From Arthrobacter sp. PAMC 25486 (GTDB lineage Bacteria > Actinomycetota > Actinomycetes > Actinomycetales > Micrococcaceae), in the NCBI RefSeq assembly GCF_000785535.1, contig NZ_CP007595.1:2936439-3000438 (forward strand): 64,000 nucleotides of DNA, read 5' to 3'. The position numbers and the translations under genes were made by a program. The notes below the pieces were generated by a model, which saw only the letters and a list, made by a program, of their open reading frames with translations, was not told the origin of the DNA and did no database searches. Position 1 is the first letter of the stretch. Every line of letters starts with the position of its first letter. Positions 52,572 through 62,300 of the stretch are shown one piece after another.

Positions 52572-52997
52572 ATGGCTGGAATCATCATTGTCGGCGTAGA
52601 CGGCAACTCAACGTCCATGAAGGCTGCCCGCGTTGCCGCGGAACTAGCCAAGGCCACCGGGCGCACCCTGCGCGTCGTGACCGCGTTCGGCGAAGACAAG
52701 ACCGAAAAGGTTGCCATCGGAAACGACGAGTGGTTCCTCTCAACAGCAGACGAGGCAGAGCGTGTTGCTCAGCGCGTCGCGGAAGAGCTGAAGATCAGCG
52801 GCGTCAAGACCGAGTACTCCTCGGCACTGGGCAAGCCCGCCGACGTCCTGCTCGAAGAAGCCACCAAGCTCAAGGCTGAACTGATCGTTGTTGGCAACGT
52901 CCGCATGCAGGGCCTGGCTCGCGTGCTGGGATCGGTTGCAAACGCTGTTTCACACAACGCCCCGTGCGACGTGTACATCGTGAAGACCGACGGCTAA
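52572..52997 (+). CDS. Universal stress protein, UspA-like
   Basis: 141 residues from ATG 52572, chosen because AAAGGA is correctly spaced. Single Usp domain (GIIIVGVDGNSTSMKAARVA, ELIVVGNVRMQG). The nucleotide motif is atypical: the second glycine position is Arg and the last gap is short (GNVRMQGLARVLGS), so ATP binding is uncertain. Followed by a strong terminator. Confidence 0.85.
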   Translation: MAGIIIVGVDGNSTSMKAARVAAELAKATGRTLRVVTAFGEDKTEKVAIGNDEWFLSTADEAERVAQRVAEELKISGVKTEYSSALGKPADVLLEEATKLKAELIVVGNVRMQGLARVLGSVANAVSHNAPCDVYIVKTDG

Positions 52998-53010
52998 TTA
53001 TTGTTGTTTG

Positions 53011-53047
53011 CAAAACCCCCGCGGCGCCTGGCGTTGCGGGGGTTTTG
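53011..53047 (+). terminator. Intrinsic terminator after the universal stress gene
   Basis: CAAAACCCCCGC (53011-53022) pairs with GCGGGGGTTTTG (53036-53047), a 12-bp stem, followed by TGTTTTT. It also lies 38 nt before the end of the convergent ABC permease gene and can act on both strands. Confidence 0.85.
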
Positions 53048-53085
53048 TGTTTTTGGGCGGCACGGGGATGCGTGAAGGGTGCCGC

Positions 53086-54213
53086 TCACGGGACCCGGAG
53101 TTCCTTGATGGGGTCTCGCCAGGCGGCGCCGATCGCAGGGAGGATGGAGGCCGCCAGGCAGGTGAACAGGGTGAGAAGCCCGACGGCGACCAGGTACCCC
53201 AGGCCGGGGACCGGCGAGTTTGTGCCTGCCAGGAAGGTGACGGCTCCAACGGTACCGAGGATAATTCCGGTGGTGGAGACGAGCGCTGCCTGGCCCAGGA
53301 TGAGGCCCATCACCAAGGAGCGTGAGGCGCCGAGCGCGCGGCGGCGTCCGTAGTCCTTGCGCTTGATCATCATAAGCCCGGCTTGAATCGCGGCGACCAA
53401 AACGGCGCTGAGGGCCATGGCGCCGGCAACCATGGATTTTTGGAAGCTGCCGAATTGGCTCGAGAGCAGTCCCGCGAGGTCGGCGAGCTGTTGGCTGGTG
53501 CTCACGCGGAGGTCGTTGGGGTTGTCGCCGACGAGGATGCCGGTGACGATTTTCGTCAGCGCGGCCACGGACGCGGCGTCGGAGGCCGTGACCACCACGG
53601 CAGTGGCGTTGCCGGCCTCGGCGAGGGGCCGGGGGACCACGGCGAGGGGTTCCAGGAAGGCGAGGGCGTCGGGGACCCGCAGGCCCACGGCGGCGGAGTA
53701 GGACGTGCCGGCGGCGGTTTCCACGGCGATGGTCCCGTCCACGGCGCCGATGGTTTTCCCGGCTTGTTCCGACAAGTACAGCACGGAGCCGCTCAGCTCG
53801 GTGGGTTCCTGCGGCAGCGTGCCGAGTCCGAGTTCTGCCGGGGTGTCGGTGTAAAGGGAGCGGACGGGAAGCTTGGTGCCGTAGGTGATGGCCTGGACGT
53901 CGTTGGCGGGTCCGACGGCGGTGAGCTCGGCAACGTTGCCCAATCCGGCCAGGGCGTCGATTGCCTGCGCGTCAAAGGGGGTGCCGCTGGCGGAGGAAAA
54001 CACCAGGGTGCGGGCCCCGGCCGAGTCCAGCGACTCCGTCAGCGCGGTCCGCATTCCCTCGGACTTCCCTGCGGTGAGCAGCACGATCACGCACATGCCC
54101 GCCACGATGATCACGGACAAGATTGAGGCGGCCTTGTACGCGACCATGGAGGCGAAGCTCTCCCGCGCCAGCGCCCGGAACCCCCGCAGCGCAGAGCCTT
54201 GGGTGGCGGTCAT
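53086..54213 (-). CDS. ABC transporter permease, FtsX/MacB type
   Basis: 375 residues from ATG 54213. One helix near the N-terminus (about 27-50), a large extracytoplasmic domain, then three helices at the C-terminus, with RRRALGASRSLVMGL as the cytoplasmic FtsX element. Last gene of the export operon; its start shares ATGA with the ATPase stop. Such permeases act in mechanotransmission or in extrusion of peptides and lipoproteins rather than in import. Confidence 0.88.
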   Translation of the reverse strand: MTATQGSALRGFRALARESFASMVAYKAASILSVIIVAGMCVIVLLTAGKSEGMRTALTESLDSAGARTLVFSSASGTPFDAQAIDALAGLGNVAELTAVGPANDVQAITYGTKLPVRSLYTDTPAELGLGTLPQEPTELSGSVLYLSEQAGKTIGAVDGTIAVETAAGTSYSAAVGLRVPDALAFLEPLAVVPRPLAEAGNATAVVVTASDAASVAALTKIVTGILVGDNPNDLRVSTSQQLADLAGLLSSQFGSFQKSMVAGAMALSAVLVAAIQAGLMMIKRKDYGRRRALGASRSLVMGLILGQAALVSTTGIILGTVGAVTFLAGTNSPVPGLGYLVAVGLLTLFTCLAASILPAIGAAWRDPIKELRVP

Positions 54214-54899
54214 AGTTTCACCACCCGGTCCGCAAGACTGACGACGGCGGGATCGTGCGTTGCGACGATGACCACCCCTCCCGCTTGGGCGTGGGCGTGC
54301 AGGGCGGTGGTGACGATCCCGGAGGATTCGGCGTCGAGGTTTCCCGTGGGCTCGTCCGCCAGCACAATCGAGGGGTTGTGCAGCAGCGCCCGGCACAGGG
54401 CGATCCGCTGGGCCTGCCCGCCGGAGATCTGCCCGGGCTTATGGGTGGCACGTTCGGTCACCCCAAACTGTTCCAACAGTTCCATGGCCCGCGGTGTGCG
54501 GGACTTCTTCGTCTCGCCCCGGTACAGGCAGGTCTCCAACACGTTGTCGAGCACGGTGCGGGTGGGGTCCAGTGCGGAGTCCTGGAACACGAAACCGTAG
54601 GCCGAGGCACGCAAGGCGGCCCGTCCGGCGTCGTTCATGGCAGAAGCATTGGTGCCGGACACGGAAACGTGGCCCGCACTGGGTTTGAGCATGAGGCCCA
54701 GTAAGTAGAGCAGGGTGGATTTGCCGCGGCCGCTGGGACCGGTCAGGATGGTCAGCTCGCCCGGGTGGAAGTCCAGGGACAGGCCGTTGAAGAGTTCCTC
54801 GGTGCGCGGGAATGCGAAGCTGAGGTCCCGGATGGACAGCCCCGTGCCGGGGGTGAAAACGGAAGTGCCCGTGTCGGTCCCGGCGCTTGTGTCGGTCAT
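54210..54899 (-). CDS. ABC transporter ATP-binding protein, MacB/LolD class
   Basis: 229 residues. Walker A GPSGRGKST, Q-loop FVFQDSALDPTRTV, signature SGGQAQR, Walker B IVLADEPTGNLDAES and switch His in THDPAVV. GNLDAES is typical of the LolD/MacB export class. The start at 54899 overlaps the adaptor gene stop by ATGA. Confidence 0.93.
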   Translation of the reverse strand: MTDTSAGTDTGTSVFTPGTGLSIRDLSFAFPRTEELFNGLSLDFHPGELTILTGPSGRGKSTLLYLLGLMLKPSAGHVSVSGTNASAMNDAGRAALRASAYGFVFQDSALDPTRTVLDNVLETCLYRGETKKSRTPRAMELLEQFGVTERATHKPGQISGGQAQRIALCRALLHNPSIVLADEPTGNLDAESSGIVTTALHAHAQAGGVVIVATHDPAVVSLADRVVKL

Positions 54900-56059
54900 G
54901 GTTTTGGGGCTGCCGGCGCCCACAACTGGATGACGGTGCCGGCGTCCACACCTGTCACGATGCTCATGCCCGAGGAGGTCCCGACAACTTCGACGGGCTG
55001 GTCGGTGCCGGATGCCAGCATCACCGAAGTGCCGCCGGAGGCGTTGGTGCGGATCGCCGAGGATGGCACCACCAGCCCTTCCTGGTGCGGGACCAGGGTG
55101 ATTTCCGTGGGGAACAATGCGTCCTTCACCGCCGTGAGTGCCCCGCAGTCCGCCCCGCAGATGGGCGTATCTGTGGCGGATCCGAGCACCAGCAGTTTGT
55201 TGCTTCCGTTGGCCAATTCCCTGATCCCGGAAACCTGGCCCGGCCACCTCGCTTCCCCGTTCTTGATGCTGACCGGAGTTCCCACAGGAATGGTCTGCGC
55301 CTGCTCGTTCGGAACCTCGATGGTGAATTCCGGCACGGCCGAGGCCACGGTCAACACCTTCTCCCCGCCTGCCAGGGTGGCGCCGACGCTGATGATGTCG
55401 GGATCGAACTGAATCCTCGCCGGCAGCCCGGGAGCGAAGATCACGGCCCCGTTTGCTACAGTCCCGGTGTCCTTGGCGCCAATGTCCCTCTGCCACGCCT
55501 TGATGGCCTGGGCAAACACCCAGTCCACCTTGCTGGTCTCCGGGTCCACGCCGTAGCCGCGCTCGGCGAGCATCGCGGCGAGTTGTACGACGTCCGGGCC
55601 TTCCGTTCCCGTGGTGATCTCACGGAACGCCGGGGTGCTCCCTGCGACCAAAGCGACCGGGGCAAGGTCGGCGGCGTAGATCGGATCGCCGGAGACTTTG
55701 GGGTCGGCTACGGGTTCCATGGACGTGACGACGCCCGCGGCGCGGTTGATGCCGGAGGCTTCAGAGCCCCATGCTGCCGCCGCGTTCAACGTGATGGCCT
55801 TGCCAAGGCTGCCTTGCCTCACCGTGAACGTATTCACCACGCTCTGCGCAGTGGTGGCCGGCGGCGGAGTGAAGATCTTCCCCAGCGACCAGCCCGCCAG
55901 CGCAGACACGATGGCCACCCCAATCACCAGAGCAACAATCTTGCCGACGCCGCGTTTTCGCCTCGTGGGCCTGAGCGGCCGGGGCGGCTCGCTTCTGCTG
56001 GGCGCGGATGCGTCCGCCTGCGCGGAATCAACTGTCCTGGCGGAATCCTTGCCGGTCAC
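54896..56059 (-). CDS. Efflux adaptor-like protein with peptidoglycan-binding-like domain
   Basis: 387 residues. A cytoplasmic basic N-terminus, one membrane helix (about 42-62), then an extracytoplasmic membrane-fusion-like protein: VVQLAAMLAERGYGVDPETS resembles a peptidoglycan-binding-1 repeat embedded in the hairpin region, with beta-barrel segments after it (PVGTPVSIKNGEARWPGQVSG). Overlaps its neighbours by ATGA on both sides. Probably links the ATPase/permease pair to the wall or to its cargo. Confidence 0.78.
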   Translation of the reverse strand: MTGKDSARTVDSAQADASAPSRSEPPRPLRPTRRKRGVGKIVALVIGVAIVSALAGWSLGKIFTPPPATTAQSVVNTFTVRQGSLGKAITLNAAAAWGSEASGINRAAGVVTSMEPVADPKVSGDPIYAADLAPVALVAGSTPAFREITTGTEGPDVVQLAAMLAERGYGVDPETSKVDWVFAQAIKAWQRDIGAKDTGTVANGAVIFAPGLPARIQFDPDIISVGATLAGGEKVLTVASAVPEFTIEVPNEQAQTIPVGTPVSIKNGEARWPGQVSGIRELANGSNKLLVLGSATDTPICGADCGALTAVKDALFPTEITLVPHQEGLVVPSSAIRTNASGGTSVMLASGTDQPVEVVGTSSGMSIVTGVDAGTVIQLWAPAAPKP

Positions 56060-56646
56060 AGGGTGTTCGCGTAGTTCAAAGGATCAGGACAGGCCAGGCG
56101 CGCCTCGTCGACGATCGTCTCGCCCGCACTGGATAGCTGCTTCATGGTGTCCAGTCCCCAGGGCGACCACGGCTGATTCTCACCGGGAGCGTCGAATGAC
56201 TCAACGAACGACTGCTCACTGGGGGCATCCGCAACCTGGACCTTGATGTCGCCGAAGATGTCCAGCGCTTCCAAGCACTTGGCGGCTTCAATATTCAGTA
56301 CATAAAGCTTGTGGCGCTGGGCCTCAGTAATTTCGGGCTCGTCATTGAAGCCCAGTTCGTCATAACAATCCCGAATGCCCTGGTAAGCCAGATCCAACTG
56401 ATCTTCCGGCACCTGCTCGTTGCCGAATTTGACGCCGCCCTGAGAGTCGGGGAGAACAGTAAATCCCTTGTCTTTCATGCATGAAACCTGCAGGTGTGCC
56501 TGCTCCATCCGGAAATCAGGATTCAACGCCTTGTAGTCCTTGGCGGATTCAGACTCGGCCGGGCTGCAGCCGGTCATGACCAAGAGCGCCAGCACTGCCA
56601 CGCCTGCGAAGGCGGCGGAAGTGCGGGTAGAGCGGCGGTGCAGCAT
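56056..56646 (-). CDS. Lipoprotein, unknown family
   Basis: 196 residues from ATG 56646, preferred because GGGGGA lies 7 nt upstream; 56652 and 56661 are in-frame alternatives. A lipobox (LLVMTGC, Cys27) and a mature acidic domain with four further Cys (VSCMKDKGF, IRDCYDELGF, AAKCLEALDI, ARLACPDP). First gene of the export operon. As a surface protein it may bind or deliver the exported substrate. Confidence 0.75.
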   Translation of the reverse strand: MLHRRSTRTSAAFAGVAVLALLVMTGCSPAESESAKDYKALNPDFRMEQAHLQVSCMKDKGFTVLPDSQGGVKFGNEQVPEDQLDLAYQGIRDCYDELGFNDEPEITEAQRHKLYVLNIEAAKCLEALDIFGDIKVQVADAPSEQSFVESFDAPGENQPWSPWGLDTMKQLSSAGETIVDEARLACPDPLNYANTL

Positions 56647-56718
56647 GGACATGTCCCCCATCGGCCATTCATTATTGATACCAATTCGACACTACCGGTG
56701 ATTAGCATCACGGTAGAA

Positions 56719-57030
56719 ATGTGTGACGGCGCGGAATCGTCCGAAACTAGGCCTGTGGCATCTCCAGTAGCGCGAGTGATCCGGGCATTTACGCTGCGCC
56801 TTGAGGAAGCCGACGGTGCCCTGGAAGTACTGGCGCGCCACGGCATGGCTGCCAACCTCCGCGACCCACGGCTGCAACCCTGTCCACCGGTGGACTCGGA
56901 GGGTTTAATGAGCAACCCTCCCGGCGAGGCCCAGTCAACTGTGAATGCCAGTTTCTGGAAGCATCTCCCGACCTCAAGATTGAGCGCGCAGATCGACTGC
57001 AGGGTTCCATCGCCAATGCCCCTCCAGTGA
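56719..57030 (+). CDS. Possible hypothetical protein
   Basis: 103 residues if started at ATG 56719. The reading has an ordinary high-GC codon pattern (VARVIRAFTLRLEEADGALEVL) but no ribosome site of note and no recognised domain. It lies between the lipoprotein promoter and the small-peptide terminator. Could be chance; kept because nothing else fills 56662-57041. Confidence 0.25.
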   Translation: MCDGAESSETRPVASPVARVIRAFTLRLEEADGALEVLARHGMAANLRDPRLQPCPPVDSEGLMSNPPGEAQSTVNASFWKHLPTSRLSAQIDCRVPSPMPLQ

Positions 57031-57041
57031 ACGGGGCAAAC

Positions 57042-57098
57042 AAAAAAAGCTGCCGGCGCGATTCGAAAGTCCCACTTTCAAATCGCGCCGGCAGCTTT
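57042..57098 (-). terminator. Very strong terminator of the small-peptide unit
   Basis: Arms 57074-57098 and 57046-57070 form a 25-bp stem on the minus strand with one U-G pair and a GGG loop, followed by a seven-base T-run ending at 57042. It begins 18 nt after the peptide stop codon. Nearly ideal rho-independent geometry. Confidence 0.9.
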
Positions 57099-57115
57099 GC
57101 AAGCCGGATTCCGAC

Positions 57116-57172
57116 TTACAGGCCCAGCGAACGAAGCAGGGCAATGAGGAGATCAAGAAGGTTGGTCAACAT
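57116..57172 (-). CDS. 18-residue leucine-rich amphipathic peptide
   Basis: Reads MLTNLLDLLIALLRSLGL, 18 codons with 9 Leu. A GAAAGGA ribosome site stands 8 nt before ATG 57172, and a 25-bp terminator follows at once. On a helical wheel Thr3, Asn4, Asp7, Arg14 and Ser15 fall on one side with Leu/Ile on the other, a charge-neutral amphipathic helix like phenol-soluble modulins or type I toxin peptides. The surroundings are low-GC and otherwise empty. A leucine-sensing leader peptide is the other reading, but no leucine gene follows. Confidence 0.6.
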   Translation of the reverse strand: MLTNLLDLLIALLRSLGL

Positions 57173-57235
57173 TTTTGCGGTCCTTTCATGTGGAAATCAG
57201 TGTGTGGTCATTTTCGAATGATAGTCGAATTAGCT

Positions 57236-57267
57236 GCAAAACACTTGTCAATGGTCAATTGTTTTGC
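57236..57267. promoter_or_regulatory. Inverted repeat upstream of the small peptide
   Basis: GCAAAACA (57236-57243) and TGTTTTGC (57260-57267) are perfect complements with a 16-bp spacer, which contains a smaller TTGTCAA / TTGACC-type pairing. It lies 64-95 bp before the peptide ATG. The minus-strand sequence TTGACA within it could be a -35. Likely operator for the peptide unit. Confidence 0.45.
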
Positions 57268-57851
57268 CTCCAGCAGTAGAATACTCGAAATTTTATTGAC
57301 TGCAAATTGTTCAGAATCCGTTGCTTCGGCAATGTTACAAGGTTCCGTAACAACGACTGATTGGACTTTTTCGCATCTTCCGCAGTCGTGGGAACGTGGG
57401 CCCGCCAACCGCAAGCATCGAGCGCACGCGCCTGAAACCAGGCGTAGATGCGGGAAGTTCCACTTGTTTGGGCGGCCATCAAGCTTGCCCTTGATGGCGG
57501 ATTAATCAATTGAAATGATTATTGCAAGATTATTAATGGTGGCCTTTTGGATAGTTTATCCGGGCTCCCTTTTGCGCCTGAAAAGATAGCCGTGAGCTTC
57601 CATTGGTGGCAAGCTGTTCGGCTAATAGACTCACCGGTTGGTTAATTTCTCCGGGTATCTTCGGGCGGCACTGCCGTGAAATGCTGCATCGCCGCTTGGC
57701 CATTCGGGTAATTGGCGTTTTGTGTTCCCGTTTGTCCAATCGAAGGGGAAATCTAATCCCCTCAAGTGTGCGCTCGTGAGGTGGGCTGACCTTTTGGGCA
57801 GCCTAGGCTTTTTGGATAATTTTATGGCAAGCAGAGCCAAGGCCATTTGTG
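57268..57851. other. AT-richer intergenic region, no gene supported
   Basis: About 580 bp with frequent stop codons in all frames and lower GC than anything nearby. It holds a GCCATCAAG/CTTGATGGC hairpin (57475-57483 with 57490-57498) without T-tract. A hydrophobic 24-codon frame starts at 57515 without a ribosome site. I see no conserved coding sequence. Probably regulatory or decayed DNA linked to the small-peptide unit. Confidence 0.4.
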
Positions 57852-58016
57852 CTAGGGGAAGGTGAAAAACGCGGTGACAATCCGCTCGAGAAGTGGTGAG
57901 AGTTCTGCCGGGTACGTGCGGGCCGGCCGCACCATCATGGCAAACCAGCCATTCTCGTCCAGCAGCTCCCAGCCCTCACCTGCTTCCTTGAAAGCGGCCT
58001 CGTCCCAGTGCTTCAT
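57852..58016 (-). CDS. Small hypothetical protein after the glycosidase genes
   Basis: 54 residues from ATG 58016, 25 nt after the glycosidase stop on the same strand. Soluble, with many aromatic and acidic residues (AFKEAGEGWELLDENGW, FAMMVRPARTYP). Weak ribosome site. No family recognised. It may be the C-terminal remnant of a longer gene, since the frame is open upstream within the glycosidase. Confidence 0.4.
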   Translation of the reverse strand: MKHWDEAAFKEAGEGWELLDENGWFAMMVRPARTYPAELSPLLERIVTAFFTFP

Positions 58017-58041
58017 TGCGTACCCACGGCTACAACCAGTG

Positions 58042-59316
58042 CTACACGACCACGTCGGTGATGCCGCGGGCGGCGAGGTAGCCGGCGTCGGACGTGGTGG
58101 AGGCGCGGACCAGGGCAGGCTTAGTGCCCGAGGCGGCACGCGCCAGCCAAGACGTGAACAGCTCGCCGGAAGGATCGGCCACCGAGCGGCCAATTCCTGT
58201 GGCCTCGTCCCCCGGTTCGAAGGACAGTGCCGTACTGCGCTGGACCGGGGCCGTGGGGTTGGCCTTCTCGGCGGCAATCAGCTCGGCCAGGCGCAGGCCT
58301 GCGGGCTTGGGGCGGCGGTTCGAATCCAGCAGGCCCAGCGTGTATTCCAGCTCGGGGAAATCGGCCAACTTGCGGCTGACATCGTGAGAACACCACCAGG
58401 TGACACCCCACAGGTTCGGCGTATCCAGCACGGGGCGCAGACTCTGCTCCAGGAAGTCCGCCGCACCGTCGAAGGGAACAGCCGGGTACGGCGCGCCAAT
58501 CTCCTGCAGCCAGATGGGCCGGGCGGGATCGTCGGCGTAGGCGTCGGCCAGTTGGACCAGATAGTCGGCAAACAGCGTGCGTGCCGGGTGCCCCTGCGGA
58601 AACAGGTGCGCCACGGCCACAAACACCCACGAGTGCACCGTGGTGGCATTCCCAAGCGTGGCCGCGTGCCTTGGAGTGACTGGGCAGCTGTCCACAAACC
58701 AGGCGTTGTCGTCAAAGCTGTGCTGGTGCATGCCGGTGGGCCAGGCCTTGCGGGCAGCGGCGAGGAGCGTTTTGAACCACTCGCCCATTTCCACGGGCGT
58801 GGTGAGCTGCTGCTCGGGGTGGCGTTCCACGGCGAACTGGTTCGTCTCGTTGCCCACCGTCATGCCAAGCACATTTTCGCGCGACCCGACCTCGGTGGCC
58901 AGCGCCGTGATGAGCCGCGCCTCGGCCTCAACCACTTCCGGGTCGGTGTAGATGTTGCGGCGGTGCCAGCTGGTCACCCATGCGGGCAGGAAGTCGAAGC
59001 TGGACAGGTGCCCCTGCAGGCCGTCAACCGAAACGTCCAGGCCGAACTCCGCGGCGGCGTCCACCACACGTCCCACATCGGCAATGCCGGCCGGGCGGAT
59101 CAAAGCACGGTTCGGCTGCAGCAGCGGCCACAGCGGGAAAATGCGCACATGGTCCAGGCCCAGCCTTGCGATGGACTCAAAGTCAGCACGCACCGCGTCC
59201 ACATCGAAGTCCTGCCACGAATGGAACCAGCCCTCGCTCGGGGTGTAGTTCACGCCCCAGCGCAGCGGATTCCTCCGGCGGGACGGGACGGATGCCGCGG
59301 GGAAGCGGAGGTTCAT
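58042..59316 (-). CDS. Glycoside hydrolase, GH5-like TIM barrel
   Basis: 424 residues. A (beta/alpha)8 retaining glycosidase of clan A: acid/base Glu in GMTVGNETNQF and nucleophile Glu in IWLQEIGAP, with LGLDHVRIFPLWPLL on an early strand. No signal peptide. Overlaps the alpha-mannosidase stop by ATGA, so it probably works on the same mannose-containing glycans, for example as a beta-mannosidase or mannanase-like enzyme. Exact subfamily uncertain. Confidence 0.8.
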   Translation of the reverse strand: MNLRFPAASVPSRRRNPLRWGVNYTPSEGWFHSWQDFDVDAVRADFESIARLGLDHVRIFPLWPLLQPNRALIRPAGIADVGRVVDAAAEFGLDVSVDGLQGHLSSFDFLPAWVTSWHRRNIYTDPEVVEAEARLITALATEVGSRENVLGMTVGNETNQFAVERHPEQQLTTPVEMGEWFKTLLAAARKAWPTGMHQHSFDDNAWFVDSCPVTPRHAATLGNATTVHSWVFVAVAHLFPQGHPARTLFADYLVQLADAYADDPARPIWLQEIGAPYPAVPFDGAADFLEQSLRPVLDTPNLWGVTWWCSHDVSRKLADFPELEYTLGLLDSNRRPKPAGLRLAELIAAEKANPTAPVQRSTALSFEPGDEATGIGRSVADPSGELFTSWLARAASGTKPALVRASTTSDAGYLAARGITDVVV

Positions 59317-62300
59317 TTAATGGCTTTCTGTAGGCGCAGGGTGAGAATTTGGAAGGGGCGCAGGGTGAGCACCATGGTGGGGTTGCCGCCAACGCCGGTT
59401 GTGTCCGCGGCACCCACGGTGAGGGAAGCGGCGTCGTACGGCTGCTCGAGAAGATTGTTCTCCACGACCGAGGCCACGAGGAACGACGCCGACAGCCTCA
59501 CCTTCGCCCGCGCGCCAAGAGGCTCGTACAGACGTACGATGACGTCGCCGCTGCGGTCGTCGGCCAATTTCACGGCCTCGATCAACGCACCGGAAGAATC
59601 CGTGCTGACGAGGGGCTCGACGTCGGCCGCCGCACCAGGCACGCCACGCCACAGCAGATTGATCTCGTAGCCAGCGGCCACGGCATCTGCCACGTCCGCA
59701 CCCACCACGAGCCCATAACTAAACGTGTGCCAGCCCTGGTCCGTCTCCGGGTCGGGGAAGCGCGGCCCGCGCAGCAGCGACAACCGCACAGTGGTGAAGC
59801 TGGAACCGTTGGTACCGGGGTGTCGAGACACATCATGGCCGTAGGTGGAATCGTTGATGACGGCCGCGCCAAAGCCGGGCTCGCCCACATGCACCCAGCG
59901 GTGCGCGCACACCTCAAAACGGGCGTTGTCCCAGGAGGTGTTCTCGTGCGTGGCGCGCTGGATGTGCCCGTACTGCGTCTCGAAACGGGCGTGGTCCGCG
60001 TGCACGTCGAGCGGGAACGCGGCTTTGAGCAGCGTCTCCTGCTCGTGCCAATCGACCTCATTGAGGACGGTGATGACCTTGGAATCCGGGGCGATGCGCA
60101 CGCGCTGGGTGATGTGCGACTTCCGGAATGAACGCTCAATGGACACGTGCGCCGCACCGTCAAAGATGGCAACCTCGAGCGAATCCAGCTCGCGGATGTC
60201 CGTCACGGTGTTCTTGTAGAACTCGTCAATGTCCCATGCGTCCCACATGTTCGGGAAATCCGCGTGCAGCTGGAGCAGGTTGGCGCCCTGCCCGGCCGGC
60301 ACCAGCTCGCGGTTCGCTCCCACATCCAGGATGGAACTGATGACCCCGTCCGCGCCGAAGCGGACGCTGATGAGCCCGTTATGCACGACGACGTCTGCCC
60401 CGTCCCGCTGCACCGTCACTTCCGTGGTGGCCGGTTCCGGGACACCCGCACTCAGCGGTGCAATGCCGAGGCGCGGATAGGGGGAAGCGTTGAAATGGGC
60501 TATGTCGGTGGCTGGGGCATCCGGCAGCGGTGGTGCCAGCGCGAGCAGCGCCGTGCTGATGAGCTCAGCAAGGTCCTGCGCAATTTGGGCGTACTGTTCC
60601 GCGGCCTCGCGGTGCACCCAGGCGATGGAGGAGCCGGGCAGGATGTCGTGGAACTGGTTGAGCAGCACGAGCTTCCAGATTCGGTCGAGCTCGTCATAGG
60701 GGTAATCGATGAGCCCACGCGCGGCAGCAGTGGCGCTCCATAGTTCCGCTTCGCGGAGCAGGTGTTCGCTGCGGCGGTTGCCCTGCTTCGTCAGCGCCTG
60801 CGAGGTGTACGTGCCGCGGTGCAGCTCAAGGTACAACTCCCCCTTCCATACCGGAGCGTTGGGATACTCGGCCTCGGCCGCGGTGAAGAACTCTGAAGGG
60901 GAGGCGATGGTGACCTGCGGGGAGCCTTCCAAATCGCTGGTGCGCTTTGCCCGGGCGAGCATTTCGCGCGTGGGTCCGCCGCCGCCGTCGCCCCAGCCAA
61001 AGGGCACCAGCGAATTCTTCGCCGCGCCCTTGTCCCGGAAGTTGCTCACGGCGTGCGCCAGCTCCTGCCCGGAGAGTTGGGAGTTGTACGTGTCGACGGG
61101 TGGGAAGTGCGTGAACACGCGGGTGCCGTCGATCCCCTCCCAATTAAAGGTGTGGTGTGGGAACTTGTTGACGGTGTTCCAGGAGATCTTCTGCGTCAGG
61201 AACCACTTGGCGCCGGCCTGCTTCACGATCTGGGGCAGCGCGGCGGAATAGCCGAAGGAGTCCGGCAGCCACACCTCCTGGCATTCGATGCCGAAGTTCT
61301 CCCTGAAAAACCGCTGGCCGTACGTGAATTGGCGGGCCATGGCCTCCGAGCCCACCATGTTGGTGTCGGACTCGACCCACATGCCGCCCACCGGGATGAG
61401 CCGGCCCTCCGCCACGGCCTCCTTGACCTTCGCGAACACCTCCGGCCGCTGCTCCTTCAACCATTCATACTGCTGGGCGGAGGACATGGCGAACTGAAAC
61501 TCCGGGTTCTCCTTTAGTAAATTGACCACGCTCGACGTCGTCCGGGCCACCTTGCGCACGGTCTCGCGCACAGGCCACAGCCAGGCCGAGTCGATGTGTG
61601 CGTGCCCAATGGCCGTGATTTGGTGGGCGCTGGCATTGGCTGGCTGCGCCAGGACGTCGGCCAGCTGCGCACGCGCTACAGACGCCGTGCCCGGTATGTC
61701 GGTGAGGGACACGGCGTCGAGCGCACGTTCCAGCGCATACAGGATGTCCCAGCGGCGCGGATTGCCCAGGTCCAGCTCATTTTGCAGCTGGTCCAGAACC
61801 TCGAAGTCTTGCACCAGCTCCCAGACCTCGGTGTTGAAGATGTTGATGTCAGCCCGGGCCATCGTATAGCGCGGGGCATCCCCGGCCGTGAACTTTTCGC
61901 CCAGTTGGGTGGGAACAAAGGGGTTGTCGGTGAATACGAAGGGGTTGGCGGCCGCCTCAACATAGAGGTCGATGGACTCCCCGCCCTGGGCGGTGCTGCC
62001 GGAGTCAGTGCCAGCCATCGGCACCCAGGTGTTCAGCGGGTTCAACGCCTTCACAGTGGTGCCGTCCGGGCGGTAGACGAGGCCCTCGGCTTGGAATCCC
62101 GGCCAGGACTGGCTGAATCCCAGATCCACCACGAGCTCCACCTTGTGCCCGCGCGCTTCCGGCGGAACGGTGCCGGTGAGATGGATCCAGCTGGTGCCCC
62201 ACGCAGGTCCCCACTGCTGGCCCACGGAGAACGGCTCGTAGCGGACGCGGGCGGCAGCCGCAGCGGACCCGGCCGAAGCGGCAGGAACGGTGCCGGCGGA

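Noticed and set aside
57515..57589. 24-codon hydrophobic frame (MIIARLLMVAFWIVYPG...)
   Set aside because: No ribosome binding site, no terminator, AT-rich surroundings where such frames occur by chance.
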